Source: Strongylocentrotus purpuratus
Taxonomy: Eukaryota; Echinodermata; Echinoidea; Camarodonta; Strongylocentrotidae
DNA: 64,000 nt
Assembly (NCBI RefSeq): GCF_000002235.5
Contig: NW_022145605.1
Span: 31,867,774 to 31,931,773, forward strand
Direction: 5' to 3'
Positions within the stretch are counted from its first letter, which is position 1. Every line of letters begins with the position of its first letter. This document shows positions 14,241 through 27,328 of the stretch, in pieces. A program made the translations under genes and the position numbers. The notes beneath the pieces were generated by a model. The model saw nothing but the letters and a program-made list of their open reading frames with translations, searched no databases and was not told the origin of the DNA.

Positions 14241-15356
14241 TTGAGACAAAATGAAGGGTGCATTTGAGATAGCTAATCGTCTCAGCTACAACATACTCAT
14301 GGTTCATTTTTAACGAAGCTAAAACGACGGAGATATTGCTCGCGAAAGACGGGAATGTAGAATCCAGTTTTGAGAAAAAGTCATGTCCCGTAGAGAATAC
14401 ACACAAAAAGTGAAAAATTGACATGCCTCCTTTAATCGCAACAATACGCCATGATTCCTTTGTCGAATTGAATGTTTTTGTAGTAAATTGTCTCAGCTAG
14501 AACATATTAAAATTTGAAAGAAAATTGATCAATATTTACAGAGATACAATCAATTTTCCAAATATATGATGACGTCATAATATGCAAATTGAAATTTTGA
14601 GTTCGGAGGCCATTATGATGAGGTCATGAGTTAATTGAGGGTCAAATGAGACATGAAATCATATCTCCGACTCATACTTTATCAAGATATGAAAACAAAT
14701 TGAGGTCATCTTGCATCCTAAAGAGCTACAATGGATTTTGTATAGGCATATTTTTTCCCATATATGCTATGTATTACAAGAGCTCGCGCGCACGGAAATT
14801 TATGTTTAACGGTCGATCATACCGTCATTAATAGTCATAAAGAGATAAACATGGTATCAATTTGTTTGTAAAAATATGTGGAATATTATGAAAGAAAAAA
14901 ATGGCGATTCTATGTTGCGTAAAAGTTTTACGCGCGAAAACGCACGCGCATGTGCGTGTGCGCGATTTTTTATAAAATGCTTAAAATGGCCTAAAACGTA
15001 TGCAAAATGATTTTGAGACGATTTTGAGCATTTTAAAATTTTGCGCGCGCATTGACGCGCGGACGTACGCGCACGCGCGCGTTTTTTGACCTGAAATTGA
15101 CCGGACGGATATTGACCTCGATCATGATAAATATGAACGAGAAATAGCTTTTGGTTATGAAGATATGATCATGAGTTGATTTTTACAAAATGGCGCCTAG
15201 ATGACGTCATCAGTGAAGGTCAATGTTAAAAACGTTATTGTGCTTTGTACATATGCCTATACATATGTGTGCTAACTTTCAAGGCATTTAATCGAACCAT
15301 TTTCAAGTTATCTTGCTAACAAAAAAGTGGTTAGAAATAAGAAAAATATTTAATAA
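14241..15356 (+). mobile_element. Array unit, type 4, 5'-deleted (second repeat copy)
   Basis: Same as 4383-5498. Confidence 0.87.
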
Positions 15357-18058
15357 CTAGACTTTAATTCGTCACTTAGACGAATTAGGTGATACGTATG
15401 ATATTGGTTTACATAACAAAGAATGCATTACACGATATCATATTATTTTATAAAATGCTCCTCCCATAATGATCTATCCATATGTCAATTTTAAATTGTG
15501 TCGATCCCTTGATCATTATGGATCTAGGGAAGATAGATTGAGAAAATATATGACCATTGACTCTGTGCAGTAACCAGTTACACCTTTGACTCTAATTTAC
15601 ATCATGAAGAACGCATTTTGACGATTTTTATCTTATTCATAGAAAATAAAATGTAATTGATAAATAAGAGCTTATGCCTGAATAATTAAAAATGAATAGT
15701 GTATGACGTAACGATGTCCCGGCGTAAATGAAAAGTCAAAATAAATGTGAGAATACATTAGCGATCATTTTGAGTTGTCGACGTGAGATTCACTAGTTGC
15801 TTGAAAATAAAATCTTTAAATTATCGGATGGATATATACTGTCACTGTATAAGGAATGTGGATTAGAGGGATATTGATCCGTCAGTCTTTCTTGAAGGCT
15901 TGTCAATTAAAGAAATACAAAGATTTGAATGTATTTCGCTCAAGAAATTACATACAGCATTGCCAGTAAATTTCACGGGATCAATGTTAAAATCTCCCAT
16001 TATATAAACCTGTTTATGTTCAGTATGTGTTTTTTGTTAAACATTTTTAAAGACAGGGATGAAATCATTGATATTTGATTGGGGTTTCCTAAATATGACA
16101 CCTACAATAATATTATTATGTCTCGGCAAATTGCTTTCAATAAACAGTGATTCATAGTTGTATGATGGGTATAATATACATATATCATTGCGTATTTCAT
16201 ATTCAAAATTGTCAGCGACCAATAGACCAACACCTCTACTCTTTTCTACTTGGCGATTAAAATGTATAAATGAATGACCAGACACATTGAATAATAGTGG
16301 CGTACTATCATTAACCCAAGTTTCTATACATAAGTACAGATGAAATTGGATAAAGCATTACAATGTATGTTTAAACTACGCGAATTAAAATGTAAAATAC
16401 TAAAATGATAGTTAATGTTACTGAATTCAGTCGTAAAATCCTCATCAATATATTATTTACAGTTCAGAAACCTACTGAAATGAAACTCATATTCTTTTTC
16501 GGATAAATAGTTTAAATCATTGATATCAGTATAAGTATATGTAGTATTACTACCAAATATTGAATGAAGTTCGTCATTATTCAAGTCTTGAATAGGAAAT
16601 GAACAATGAGAACAGAGTGGGTTATTAATGTAGCCGAATGCTCATGTTCTCTATAACGCTCATTTTATGTATTTTATTACCAGAGAAAAAAAGATGTCAG
16701 TCAGTCACTCACTAGTGTCTGAGAGTAAAGTCAAGAAAGTAAAAGGGTTTCCTTACATAATTTCAATACGAGGACACTGCTAACGTTTAAGTTTCACAAA
16801 TAGGACATACGTGACATATTCATCATTTCAACATTCAACTGAAAATTGTGATATGATCTCATCATCTGATCAAAAAACTAAAAGCACCGTTTTTATAGCC
16901 CATGGTCTCAGCTATAACATACCCCAACTTGGGAGAAAACAGAGCACACATAAGATAGATAGTGCTCATAGATGAATGCCATGTAGATTCATGATGTGAA
17001 CGAAATTCACCTTCCATAGACATAACACGCAAATGACGAAAATTCTGACATGTGGCCTTTAATTGAGTTTTGTACTATGATGACCTCATTAAAATGAAAC
17101 TTAGTGAAAAGTGATCTTGTAGAGAATTGCCTTATCTACAACATATCGACATTTCAAAGAGAATCGATGAATATTGAGAGAAATACACTACATTTTCCAT
17201 AAATACAATGACGTCATAATATGCAATTTTGTATTTTTGACTTCCAAGGCCATTATGATGACGTTAAGATGTACTTAATGGCCAAATGAGATATGAAATC
17301 ATACCTCCGACTCATACTCTATCTAAATATGAAAAAAAAAATGGCAATCCCTATTCATCCCAATGGACTTTTTATAGGCATGTTTTTGCCCATATATGCA
17401 ATGTATTACAAAAATCGCGCGTACGGACGGTTATCTTGAACGGACGCTCATTCCGTTTTTACTAGTGATAAAGAGCTAAACATGGTATCAAGTTTTCCGG
17501 AAAAATATGAAGAATATTCGGCCAAAAGCTTTTGCGGAGAAATTATTTTTCGTTCGGCCGTGACGAACGAAAACGTGCAAAAATGCGTGTTTTGCGTGAT
17601 TTTTTATGAAATGCTTATAATGGCCTGAAACGTATGCAAAAAAAATTTAAGACGATTTAGAGCATTTTAAATTTTCGCGCGCGCATTAACGCGCGCACGA
17701 ACGCGTACGCGCGCGTTTACGCACGTTTATTGACCTAAAATTGACCGGACGGATATTGATTTTAATCCTGATAATTATATATGAGAAATTCCTTTCCGTC
17801 ATGAAGATATGATCATAAGTCGATTTTCACAAAATGGCGCCTGGATGACGTCACGATAATTTTGACTCTCTAAAAAGTCACGCAGTTCTAAGTTAGACCA
17901 AGATCTATCATCATTGAAAGATTCATAACAATGCCTTCATTCAGTCTTGAGATATCCTGCGAACAAATTCGAGGAAGAATAATAAATAAAAAAAAAAATA
18001 AATAAAAATCTTGACGAAATCAATAGGTGATACGTAGACTTCGTTACGTATCACCTAA
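15357..18058 (+). mobile_element. Long divergent element (second repeat copy)
   Basis: Same as 5499-8200, with the AGGTGATACGTA/TACGTATCACCT terminal pair. Confidence 0.87.
15848..16328 (-). pseudogene. LINE endonuclease fragment (second repeat copy)
   Basis: Duplicate of the antisense endonuclease fragment at 5990-6470, carried along by the 9858-bp duplication. Confidence 0.7.
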
Positions 18059-19249
18059 CTAGATTTGTAATACTTGTTTGGAACAAGTATAGGTGGGCTG
18101 ATCCAACAAAAAATTGAGACAAAATAAAGGGTACATTTGAAATAGCTTTTTGTCTCAGCTACAACATATTCGGAGTTCAGCGTAAATGAAGCTAAAACGA
18201 CGTAGATATTGCTCGCGAAAGACGGGAATGTAGAATCAAGTTTTGAGAAAAAGTCATGTCCCATAGAGAATACACGCAAAATGTGAAAAAATTAGCTTGC
18301 CTCCTTTAATCGCAAAAATACGCCATGATGCCTTTGTCAAAATGAAAAATTGTGACAACTGGATTTGTAGAGAATTGTCTCAGCTAGAACATATCAAAAT
18401 TTTAAAGAAAATTAATCAATTTTTAGAAAGATACAATCAATTTTCCAAAAAAATGCTGACGTCATAATAGGCAAATTGAAATTTTGAGTTCGGAGGCCAT
18501 TATGATGACGTCATGAGTTAATTGAGGGTCAAATGAGACATGAAATCATATCTCTGATTCATACTCGCTCAAAATATGAAAAAAAAATTGGGGTCACCTT
18601 GCATCCTAAAGAGCTATAATGGATTTTGCATAGGCATGTTTTTGCCCATATATGCTATGTATTACAAGAGCTCGCGCGCATTGAAATTTATGTTAAACGG
18701 TCGATTATTCAATTATTTATAGTCATAAAGAGACAAACATGGTATCAATTTGTTTGTAAGAATATGTGGAATATTATGAAAGAAATAAAATGGCGATTCT
18801 ATGGTGTCTAATAGTTTTACGCGCGAAAACGCGCGCGCATGCGCGTGTGCGCGATTTTTAAAAAAATGCTTAGAATGGCCTAAAACGTATGCAAAATGAT
18901 TTTGAGACGGTTTTGAGCATTTCAAAATTTTGCGCGCGCATTGACGCGCGGACGTACGCGCACGCGCGCGTTATTTGACCTGAAATTGACCGGACGGATA
19001 TTGACCCTGATCATGATAAATATGAATCAGAAATACCTTTTGGTTATGAAGATATGATCAGGAGTTGATTTTCGTAAAATTTTACAAAATGGCGCCTAGA
19101 TGACGTCATCAGTGAAGGTCAATGTTGAAAACGTTATTGTGCTTTGTACATATGCCTATACATATGTGTGCCAAATTTCAAATTATTTGATTGAGCCATT
19201 TCCAAGTTATCTTGCCAACAAAAAAGTGGTTAGAAATAAGAAAAATATA
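18059..19249 (+). mobile_element. Array unit, type 6 (second repeat copy)
   Basis: Matches 8201-9398 with a few substitutions after 18783 and a 7-bp loss just before the next CTAGA. Confidence 0.87.
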
Positions 19250-20580
19250 CTAGATTTGTAATACTTGTTTGGAACAAGTATAGGTGGGCTGGTCCAACTA
19301 AAACTTAAGACAAAATGAATGGCACATTTGAGATAGCTAATTGTCTCAGCTACAACATACTCGAAGTTCAGCGTAAACGACGCTAAAACGACGGAGATAT
19401 TGCTCGCAAAAGACGGAAATGTAGAATCCAGTTCTGAGAAAAACTCATGTCCCATAGAGAATACACGCAAAATGTGAAAAATTTACATTCCTCCTTTAAT
19501 CGCAAAATTACGCCATGATGCTTTTGTCAAAATTAAAAATTGTGAACACTGCATTTGTAGAACATTGTCTCAGCTAAAACATATACAATTTTGGAAGAAA
19601 ATTGATCAATATTAAGAGAGATACTATCAATTTTCCAAAAATATGATGACAACATAATATGCAAATTGAAATTTTGAGTTCGGAGGCCATTATGATGACG
19701 TCATGAGTTAATTGAGGGTAAAATAAGACATGAAATCATATCTCCAATTTATATTCTATCACAATATGAAAAAAGAATTAGGGTGACCTTTGCATCGTAA
19801 AGAGCTACAATGGATTTTGTGTAGGCATGTTTTTGTCCATATATGCTATGTAATACAAGAGCTCGCACGTGCAGAAATTTATGTTAAACGGTCGATCATT
19901 CCGTTATTAATAGTGATAAAGAGACAAACATGGTATAATATTGTTTGTAAAAATATGTGGAATATTATGAAAGAAAAAAAAATGGCGATTCTATGTTGTG
20001 TAATAGTTTTACGCGCGAAAACGCGCGCGCATGCGCGTGTGCGCGATTTTTTATAAAATGCTTAGAATGGCCTAAAACGTATGCAAAATGATTTTGAGAC
20101 GATTTTGAGCATTTCAAAATTTTGCGCGCGCATTGACGCGCGGAGGTACGCGCATGCGCGCGTAATATGACCTGCCATTGACCGGACGGATATTGACCTT
20201 GATCATGATAAATATGAATGAGAAATACCTTTTGGTTATGAAGATATGATCATTAGTTTATTTTCGTACAATTTTACAAAATGGCGCCTAGATGACGTCA
20301 TCAGTCAAGGTCAAAGTTGAAAACGTTATTGTGCTTTGTACATATGCCTATACATATGTATGCCATATTTCAAGGCATTTGATTGAGCCATTTCCAAGTT
20401 ATCTTGCCAACAAAAAAGTGGTTAGAAATAAGAAAAATAAATAATAAATAAATAAATAAATAAAGGCAATTCTAACGAAATTATAAGGTAGTCTGTACGT
20501 TATACAGCCCACCTGATAAATAAATAAAGGCAATTCTAACGAAATTATAAGGTGGTCTGTACGTTATACAGCCCACCTGA
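19250..20580 (+). mobile_element. Array unit, separate subtype, two tails
   Basis: Standard 5' hairpin with GGTCCAAC after the motif. The body differs from type 7, for example AACATAATATGC in place of the first TGACGTCA context. Two tandem 3' tails end at 20580, the second abutting the next CTAGA without spacer. Confidence 0.87.
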
Positions 20581-21777
20581 CTAGATTTGTAATACTTGTT
20601 TGGAACAAGTATAGGTGGGCTGATCCAACAAAAAATTGAGACAAAATAAAGGGTACATTTGAAATAGCTTTTTGTCTCAGCTACAACATATTCGGAGTTC
20701 AGCGTAAATGAAGCTAACACGACGTAGATATTGCTCGCGAAAGACGGGAATGTAGAATCAAGTTTTGAGAAAAAGTCATGTCCCATAGAGAATACACGCA
20801 AAATGTGAAAAAATTGGCATGCCTCCTTTAATCGCAAAAATACGCCATGATGCCTTTGTCAAAATGAAAAATTGTGACAATTGGATTTGTAGAGAATTGT
20901 CTCAGCTAGAACATATCAAAATTTTGAAGAAAATTAATCAATTTTTAGAAAGATACAATCAATTTTCCAAAAAAATGCTGACGTCATAATAGGCAAATTG
21001 AAATTTTGAGTTCGGAGGCCATTATGATGACGTCATGAGTTAATTGAGGGTCAAATGAGACATGAAATCATATCTCTGATTTATACTCGCTCAAAATATG
21101 AAAAAAAATTGGGGTCACCTTGCATCCTAAAGAGCTATAATGGATTTTGCATAGGCATGTTTTTGCCCATATATGCTATGTATTACAAGAGCTCGCGCGC
21201 ATTGAAATTTATGTTAAACGGTCGATTATTCAATTATTTATAGTCATAAAGAGACAAACATGGTATCAATTTGTTTGTAAGAATATGTGGAATATTATGA
21301 AAGAAAAAAAATGTCGATTCTATGGTGTCTAATAGTTTTACGCGCGAAAACGCGCGCGCATGCGCGTGTGCGCGATTTTTAAAAAAATGCTTAGAATGGC
21401 CTAAAACGTATGCAAAATGATTTTGAGACGATTTTGAGCATTTCAAAATTTTGCGCGCGCATTGACGCGCGGACGTACGCGCACGCGCGCGTTATTTGAC
21501 CTGAAATTGACCGGACGGATATTGACCCTGATCATGATAAATATGAATCAGAAATACCTTTTGGTTATGAAGATATGATCAGGAGTTGATTTTCGTAAAA
21601 TTTTACAAAATGGCGCCTAGATGACGTCATCAGTGAAGGTCAATGTTGAAAACGTTATTGTGCTTTGTACATATGCCTATACATATGTGTGCCAAATTTC
21701 AAATTATTTGATTGAGCCATTTCCAAGTTATCTTGCCAACAAAAAAGTGGTTAGAAATAAGAAAAATATATAATAAA
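20581..21777 (+). mobile_element. Array unit, type 6 (third copy)
   Basis: Matches 8201-9398 with scattered changes in the first 500 bp. Confidence 0.87.
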
Positions 21778-22959
21778 CTAGATTTGTAATACTTGTTTGG
21801 AACAAGTATAGGTGGGCTGGTCGAACTAAAATTTGAGACAAAATAAAGGGCACATTTGAGATATCTTATTGTCTCAGCTACAACATACTCGAAGTTCAGC
21901 GTAAACGAAGCTAAAACAACAGAGATATTGCTCGCGAATGAAAGGAATGTAGAATCCATATTTTTGAGAAAAAATCATGTCCCATAGAGAATACACGCAA
22001 AATGTGCAAAATTGACATGCCTCCTTTAATCGCAAATATACGCCATGATGCCTTTGTCAAAATAAAAAATAATGGCTACTTATTTGTAGAAAATTGTCTC
22101 AGCTAGAACATATCAAAATTTGGAAGAAAATTGACCGACATTTACAGAGATACAATCAATTTTCCAAAAATATGATGACGTCATAATATGCAAATTGAAA
22201 TTTTGAGTTCGGAGGCCATTATGATGACGTCATGAGTTAATTGAGGGTCGAATGAGACGTGAAATCATATCTCTGATTCATACTCAATCAAAATATGAAA
22301 CAAAATTGGGGTCACCTTGCATCCTAAAGAGCTACAATGGATTTTGCCCATATATGCTATGTATTACAAGAGCTCGCGCGCACTGATGTTTATGTTAAAC
22401 GGTCGATTATTCGGTTATAAATAGTCATAAAGAGACGAACATGGTATCAATTTGTTTGTAAAAATATGTGGAATATTATAAAAAAGAAAAAAAATGGCGA
22501 TTCTATGTTGTCTAATAGTTCTACGCGCGAAAACGCGCGCGCATGCGCGTGTGCGCGATTTTTTATAAAATGCTTAGAATGGCCTAAAACGTATGCAAAA
22601 CGATTTTGAGACGATTTTGAGCATTTCAAAATTTTGGGCGCGCATTGACGCGCGGACGTACGCGCACGCGCGTGTTATTTGACCTGAAATTGACCGGACG
22701 GATATTGACCTTGATCATGATAAACATGAATGAGAAATTCCTTTTGGTTATGAAGATATGATCATGAGTTGATTTTCGTAAAATTTTACAAAATGGCGCC
22801 TAGATGACGTCATCAGTGAAGGTCAATGTTGAAAACGTTATTGTGCTTTGTACATATGCCTATACATATGTGTGCCAAATTTCAAGTTATTTGATTGAGC
22901 CATTTTCAAGTTATCTTGCCAACAAAAAAGTGGTTAGAAATAAGAAAAATATATAATAA
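21778..22959 (+). mobile_element. Array unit, type 7 (third copy)
   Basis: Matches 9399-10580 at offset 12379 with no difference noticed. Confidence 0.87.
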
Positions 22960-24148
22960 CTAGACATAATACTTGTTTAGAACAAGTATAGGTGGGCTGG
23001 TCAACTAAAATTTGAGACAAAATAGAGCAAAAATAAGCGAGATACTGCTAAAAAAACAATGTCATTGATGTAATGTTGTAAACAAAATTCACCTTCCATA
23101 GGCATAACACGCAACGTAAGAAATTTCAGATATGTGCCCTTTAATCGTAATTTTCACTATGATGAAGTGATCAAAATGAAAAATAATGTTGACTGAGCTT
23201 GTAGAGAATTGTCTTAGCTACATCATATCGAAATTTGGAAGAAAATCGATCAATATTTACAGAGATACAATCAATGTTACATAAATATGCTGACGTCATT
23301 ATATGCAAATTCGTATTTTGAGTTCCAAGGCCATTATGATGATGTCACGATACACTTAATGGCCAAATGAGACATGGAATCATATTTCCGACTCATACTC
23401 TATTTAAAAATGAAAAAACATTGAAGGTCACGGTTCATTCCAAAGAGCTATAATGGATTTTGTATAGGCATGTTTTTGCCCATATATGCTATGTATTAAA
23501 AGAGCTCGCGCGCACTGACATTTATCTTGAATTTACGCTCATCTTGTTAATAATGGTCATAAAGAGATAAACATGGTATCAAATTCCTTGAAAAAATATG
23601 AGAAATATCATGAAAGAAAAAAAATGGCGATTCTATGTTTGTTAATGGTGTTACGCGCGAAAACGCGCGCGCATGCTCATACGCGCGATTTTTTATAAAA
23701 TGCTTAAAATGACCTGAAACGTATACAAAAAAAAATTGAGACGATTTTGAGCATTTAAATTTTTTGCGCGCGCACTGACGCGCGGACGTACGCGCACGCG
23801 CGCATTTTTTGACCTGAATTTAACCGGACTGATATTGACCTTGATCATGATAAATATGAATGAGAAATACCTTTTGATTATGAAGATATGATCATGAGAT
23901 GATTTTCAGAAAATTTCACAAAATGGCGCCTAGATGACGTCATCAGTCAAGGTCAAGGTTGAAAACCTTACCGTGTCTTGTCCATATGCCTATACATATG
24001 TGTGCCAAATTTCAAGTTATTTGATTGAGCCATTTTCAAGTTATCTTGTTAACAAAAAAGTGGTTAGAAATAAAATAAATAAATAATAATAAAGGCAATT
24101 TTAACAAAATTATAAGGTGGTCTGTATAGATACAGCCCACCTGATAAA
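22960..24148 (+). mobile_element. Array unit, type 1 (third copy, chimeric), one tail
   Basis: First ~675 bp are near-identical to 723-1398. Beyond ~23637 it is a more divergent type-1 sequence and carries one 3' hairpin tail (about 24085-24144). The sharp change suggests a recombination point near the first CpG-dense tract. Confidence 0.83.
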
Positions 24149-26133
24149 CTAGAAATTTAATTCGTCATGGGGACGAATTAGGTGGTCTGTCTTCAATTCC
24201 TATGTTCATGCTCATCTTTAATTCAATATTTACTATATTGAAAAAGGGAGAAGTTATATAGACATGTAAACAATGATGATGATGATGATGATGATCTTGA
24301 TAGTAATGGTGATGACGATGATGATGATCATGGTGATGTTGATGATCATTATCAACAGACCATTGATGACATCTGATTGAAAAAATGAGAGAACATTTAG
24401 ATAGCGTATAGTCTCAGCTACAACATACTCAAAAATCAACAAAAATCAAGCCGAAATAACGGCGATATTGCTCGCAATAGACAAGAATGTAGAATCCAGA
24501 TTTGAGAAAAAGTCATCTCCCTTAAGGATTACACGCAAAAAGTAATGGATCAAGTGATAATAGGGTAATAATAAAGTAAATATGGTTGTTTATTACATTA
24601 TTTGCGACTACGTGTTTTAATATTCAAAGGAGATGGTACAGTGAAAGGTCAAAAAGAAAAAAAAGTGAAGAAAAAAATTGTTGGAGACGCCCGGACTCGA
24701 ACCAGGGATCTCGAGGTCGGAAGTCAAGTGCGTTACCGATATGCCAAAACATTTCCCATAGCGATTACACGTAAACGGAAAATAGAATTCACAAATCCCA
24801 CTTTGTAAGTGAAATATGAGCATGATCCCGGCATCTGATCGAAAAATAAAGGGCACACTTGTGATAGCTTATTGTCTCAGCTACATCATACTCAAAGCTC
24901 AGCGAAAACACAGCTAAAACGACGGAGATATTGCTCGCAAAAGACAGGATGTAGAATCCAGTTTTGAGAAAAAGTCATGTCCCATAAAGAATACACGCAG
25001 AATGTGAAAAATTGACATGCCACCTTTAATCGCAAAAATACGCCATGATACCTTTGTCAAAATGAAATATTGTGTCGACTGCCTTTGTAGAGAATTGTCT
25101 CAGGTAGATCATATCAAAATTTGGAAGAAAATTGATCAATATTTACAGAGATACAGTCAATTTTCCAGAAATATGCTGACGTCATAATATGCAAATTGAA
25201 ATTTTGAGTTCGGAGGCCATTGTGATGACGTCATGAGTTAATTGAGGGTCAAATGAGACATGAAATCATATCTCCAATTCATACTCTATCAAAATATGAA
25301 AACAAAATTGGGATCACCTTGCATCCTTAAGCGCTACAATGGATTTTGTATAGGCATGTTTTTGCCCATGTATGCTATGTATTACAAGAGCTCGCACGCA
25401 CGGAAATTATCTTAAACGGACGCTCATTCCGTTATTTATGGGCAGAAAAAGGTGAACAAGGTATCAAAATGCTTGGGAAAATGTGCCAAATATGATAAGA
25501 GAGAAAATTTGGCGATTCTATGTTGAAAAATACCAGTACGCGCGAAAACGCGCGCGCATGTGCGTGCGCGCGTTTTTTTGCAAAATGCTTAGAATGGCCT
25601 AAAACGTATGCAAAATGAATTTGGGACGATTATGAGCATTTTTATTTTTTGCGCGCGCGCTAACGCGCGGACGTACACATGCGCGCGTGTTTTCTGACTT
25701 GAAATTGACCGGACGGATATTGACCTTAATCATGATAAATATGAATGAGAAATGCCTTTCCGTTATGAAGATATGATCATGAGTAAAAAGTACCAAAAAA
25801 AACACAAAATGGCGCCTGGATGACGTCATGAAGACTTGATGACCTTGAAAATGTTACACTGACGTCTCATGACAATGACCTATGACTGTGCCAAAATTGA
25901 ACGAAATTGATTGAACCGATCTTGAGTTATCCTGTTCACAAAAAAGTGGGAACAATAAATAAAAATAAAGAATAATAAATAATAATAAATAAAAATAATA
26001 ATAAAGAAAGAAAATTCTGACGAAAACAATAGGTGGTCTGTTGATAACAGACCACCTAATAAATAAAGGCAATTCTAACGAAATTATAAGGTGGTCTGTA
26101 CGTCATACAGCCCACCTGATAATAAATAATAAA
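24149..26133 (+). mobile_element. Second long divergent element with its own terminal motifs
   Basis: 5' end: CTAGA, hairpin TAATTCGTC/GACGAATTA (24158-24180), then AGGTGGTCTGT. Its own 3' hairpin has perfect arms AGGTGGTCTGTT (26031-26042) and AACAGACCACCT (26046-26057). One standard-type tail follows (about 26063-26120). The interior includes a (GAT)n stretch at 24270-24345, a tRNA-like sequence, and a standard-like body from about 24840. Confidence 0.83.
24682..24757 (-). pseudogene. tRNA-like sequence, probably a SINE head
   Basis: On the minus strand a box B match GGTTCGAGTCC sits ~36 nt after a near box A TGGCATATCGG. A T-stem CCTGG/CCGGG and a possible anticodon stem CTTGA/TCGAG can be drawn. 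The anticodon loop comes out at 9 nt and the acceptor stem does not pair, so this is not a functional tRNA. A tRNA-derived SINE or old tRNA pseudogene is likely; the direction is opposite to the host element. Confidence 0.6.
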
Positions 26134-27328
26134 CTAGATTTGTAATACTTGTTTGGAACAAGTATAGGTGGGCTGGTCGAACTAAAATTTGAGACAAAAT
26201 AAAGGGCACATTTGAGATATCTTATTGTCTCAGCTACAACATACTCGAAGTTCAGCGTAAACGAAGCTAAAACGACAGAGATATTGCTCGCGAATGACGG
26301 GAATGTAGAATCCATATTTTTGAGAAAAAATCATGTCCCATAGAGAATACATGCAAAATGTGCAAAATTGACATGCCTCCTTTAATCGCAAATATACGCC
26401 ATGATGCCTTTGTCAAAATGTAAAATAATGGCTACTGATTTGTAGAAAATTGTCTCAGCTAGAACATATCAAAATTTGGAAGAAAATTGACAGATATTTA
26501 CAAAGATACAATCAATTTTCCAAAAATATGATGACGTCATAATATGCAAATTGAAATTTTGAGTTCGGAGGCCATTATGATGACGTCATGAGTTAATTGA
26601 GGGTCAAATGAGACATGAAACAATATCTCCGAATCATACTCTATTAAAATATGAAAAAAAATTGGGGTCACCTTCCATCCTAAAGCGCGACAATGGATTT
26701 TGTAAAGGCATGTTTTTGCCCATGTATGCTATGTATTACAAGAGCTCGCACGCACGGAAATTATCTTAAACGGACGCTCAATCCGTTATTAATGGTCAGA
26801 AAAAGATGAACAAGGTATCAAAATGCTTGAAATAATGTGCCAAATATGATGACAGAGAAAGTTTGGCGATTCTATGTTGGAAAATACCAGTACGCGCGAA
26901 AACGCGCGCGCATAAGTGCTCTCGCGCAATTTTTGAAAATGCTTATAATGGCCTGAAACGTATGCACAATTAATTTGAGACGATTTTGAGCATTTTAAAA
27001 TTTTGCGCGCGCATTGACGCGCGGATGTACGCGCACGCGCGCGTTATTTGACCTGAAATTGACCGGACGGATATTGACCTCGATCATTATAAATATGAAT
27101 GAGAAATACCTTTTGGTTATGAAGATATGATCATGAGTTGATTTTCGTAAAATTTTACAAAATGGCGCCTAGATGACGTCATCAGTGAAGGACAATGTTG
27201 AAAACGTTATTGTGCTTTGTACATATGCCTTTACATATGTGTGCCAAATTTCAAGGCATTTGATTGAGCCATTTTCAAGTTATCTTGCTAACAAAAAAGT
27301 GGTTAGAAATAAGAAAAATATTTAATAA
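26134..27328 (+). mobile_element. Array unit, recent tandem pair, first member
   Basis: Length 1195 bp. 5' hairpin ATACTTGTT/AACAAGTAT at 26145-26165 and AGGTGGGCTG at 26166-26175. No tail. Nearly identical to the next unit. Confidence 0.88.

Larger units (their letters stand above)
10581..19249 (+). repeat. Higher-order repeat, copy 2 (near-identical, ends one unit short)
   Basis: Matches copy 1 at an offset of 9858 bp. I see no difference in the stretches compared until about 18783, where a few substitutions appear (18783-18910). A 7-bp loss follows at the end of the sixth unit. The seventh unit is replaced by a different subtype at 19250. Confidence 0.88.
20581..23636 (+). repeat. Higher-order repeat, partial third copy
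   Basis: Matches 8201 to about 11258 at an offset of ~12379, so it spans units of types 6, 7 and 1 across the usual repeat boundary. A handful of changes occur in its first 500 bp, then it is near-identical. At ~23637, inside a type-1 unit, similarity falls to an older level of divergence. Confidence 0.85.

Noticed and set aside
24682-24757. Functional tRNA gene
   Set aside because: The acceptor stem does not pair and the anticodon loop is too long; a SINE head or pseudogene fits better.
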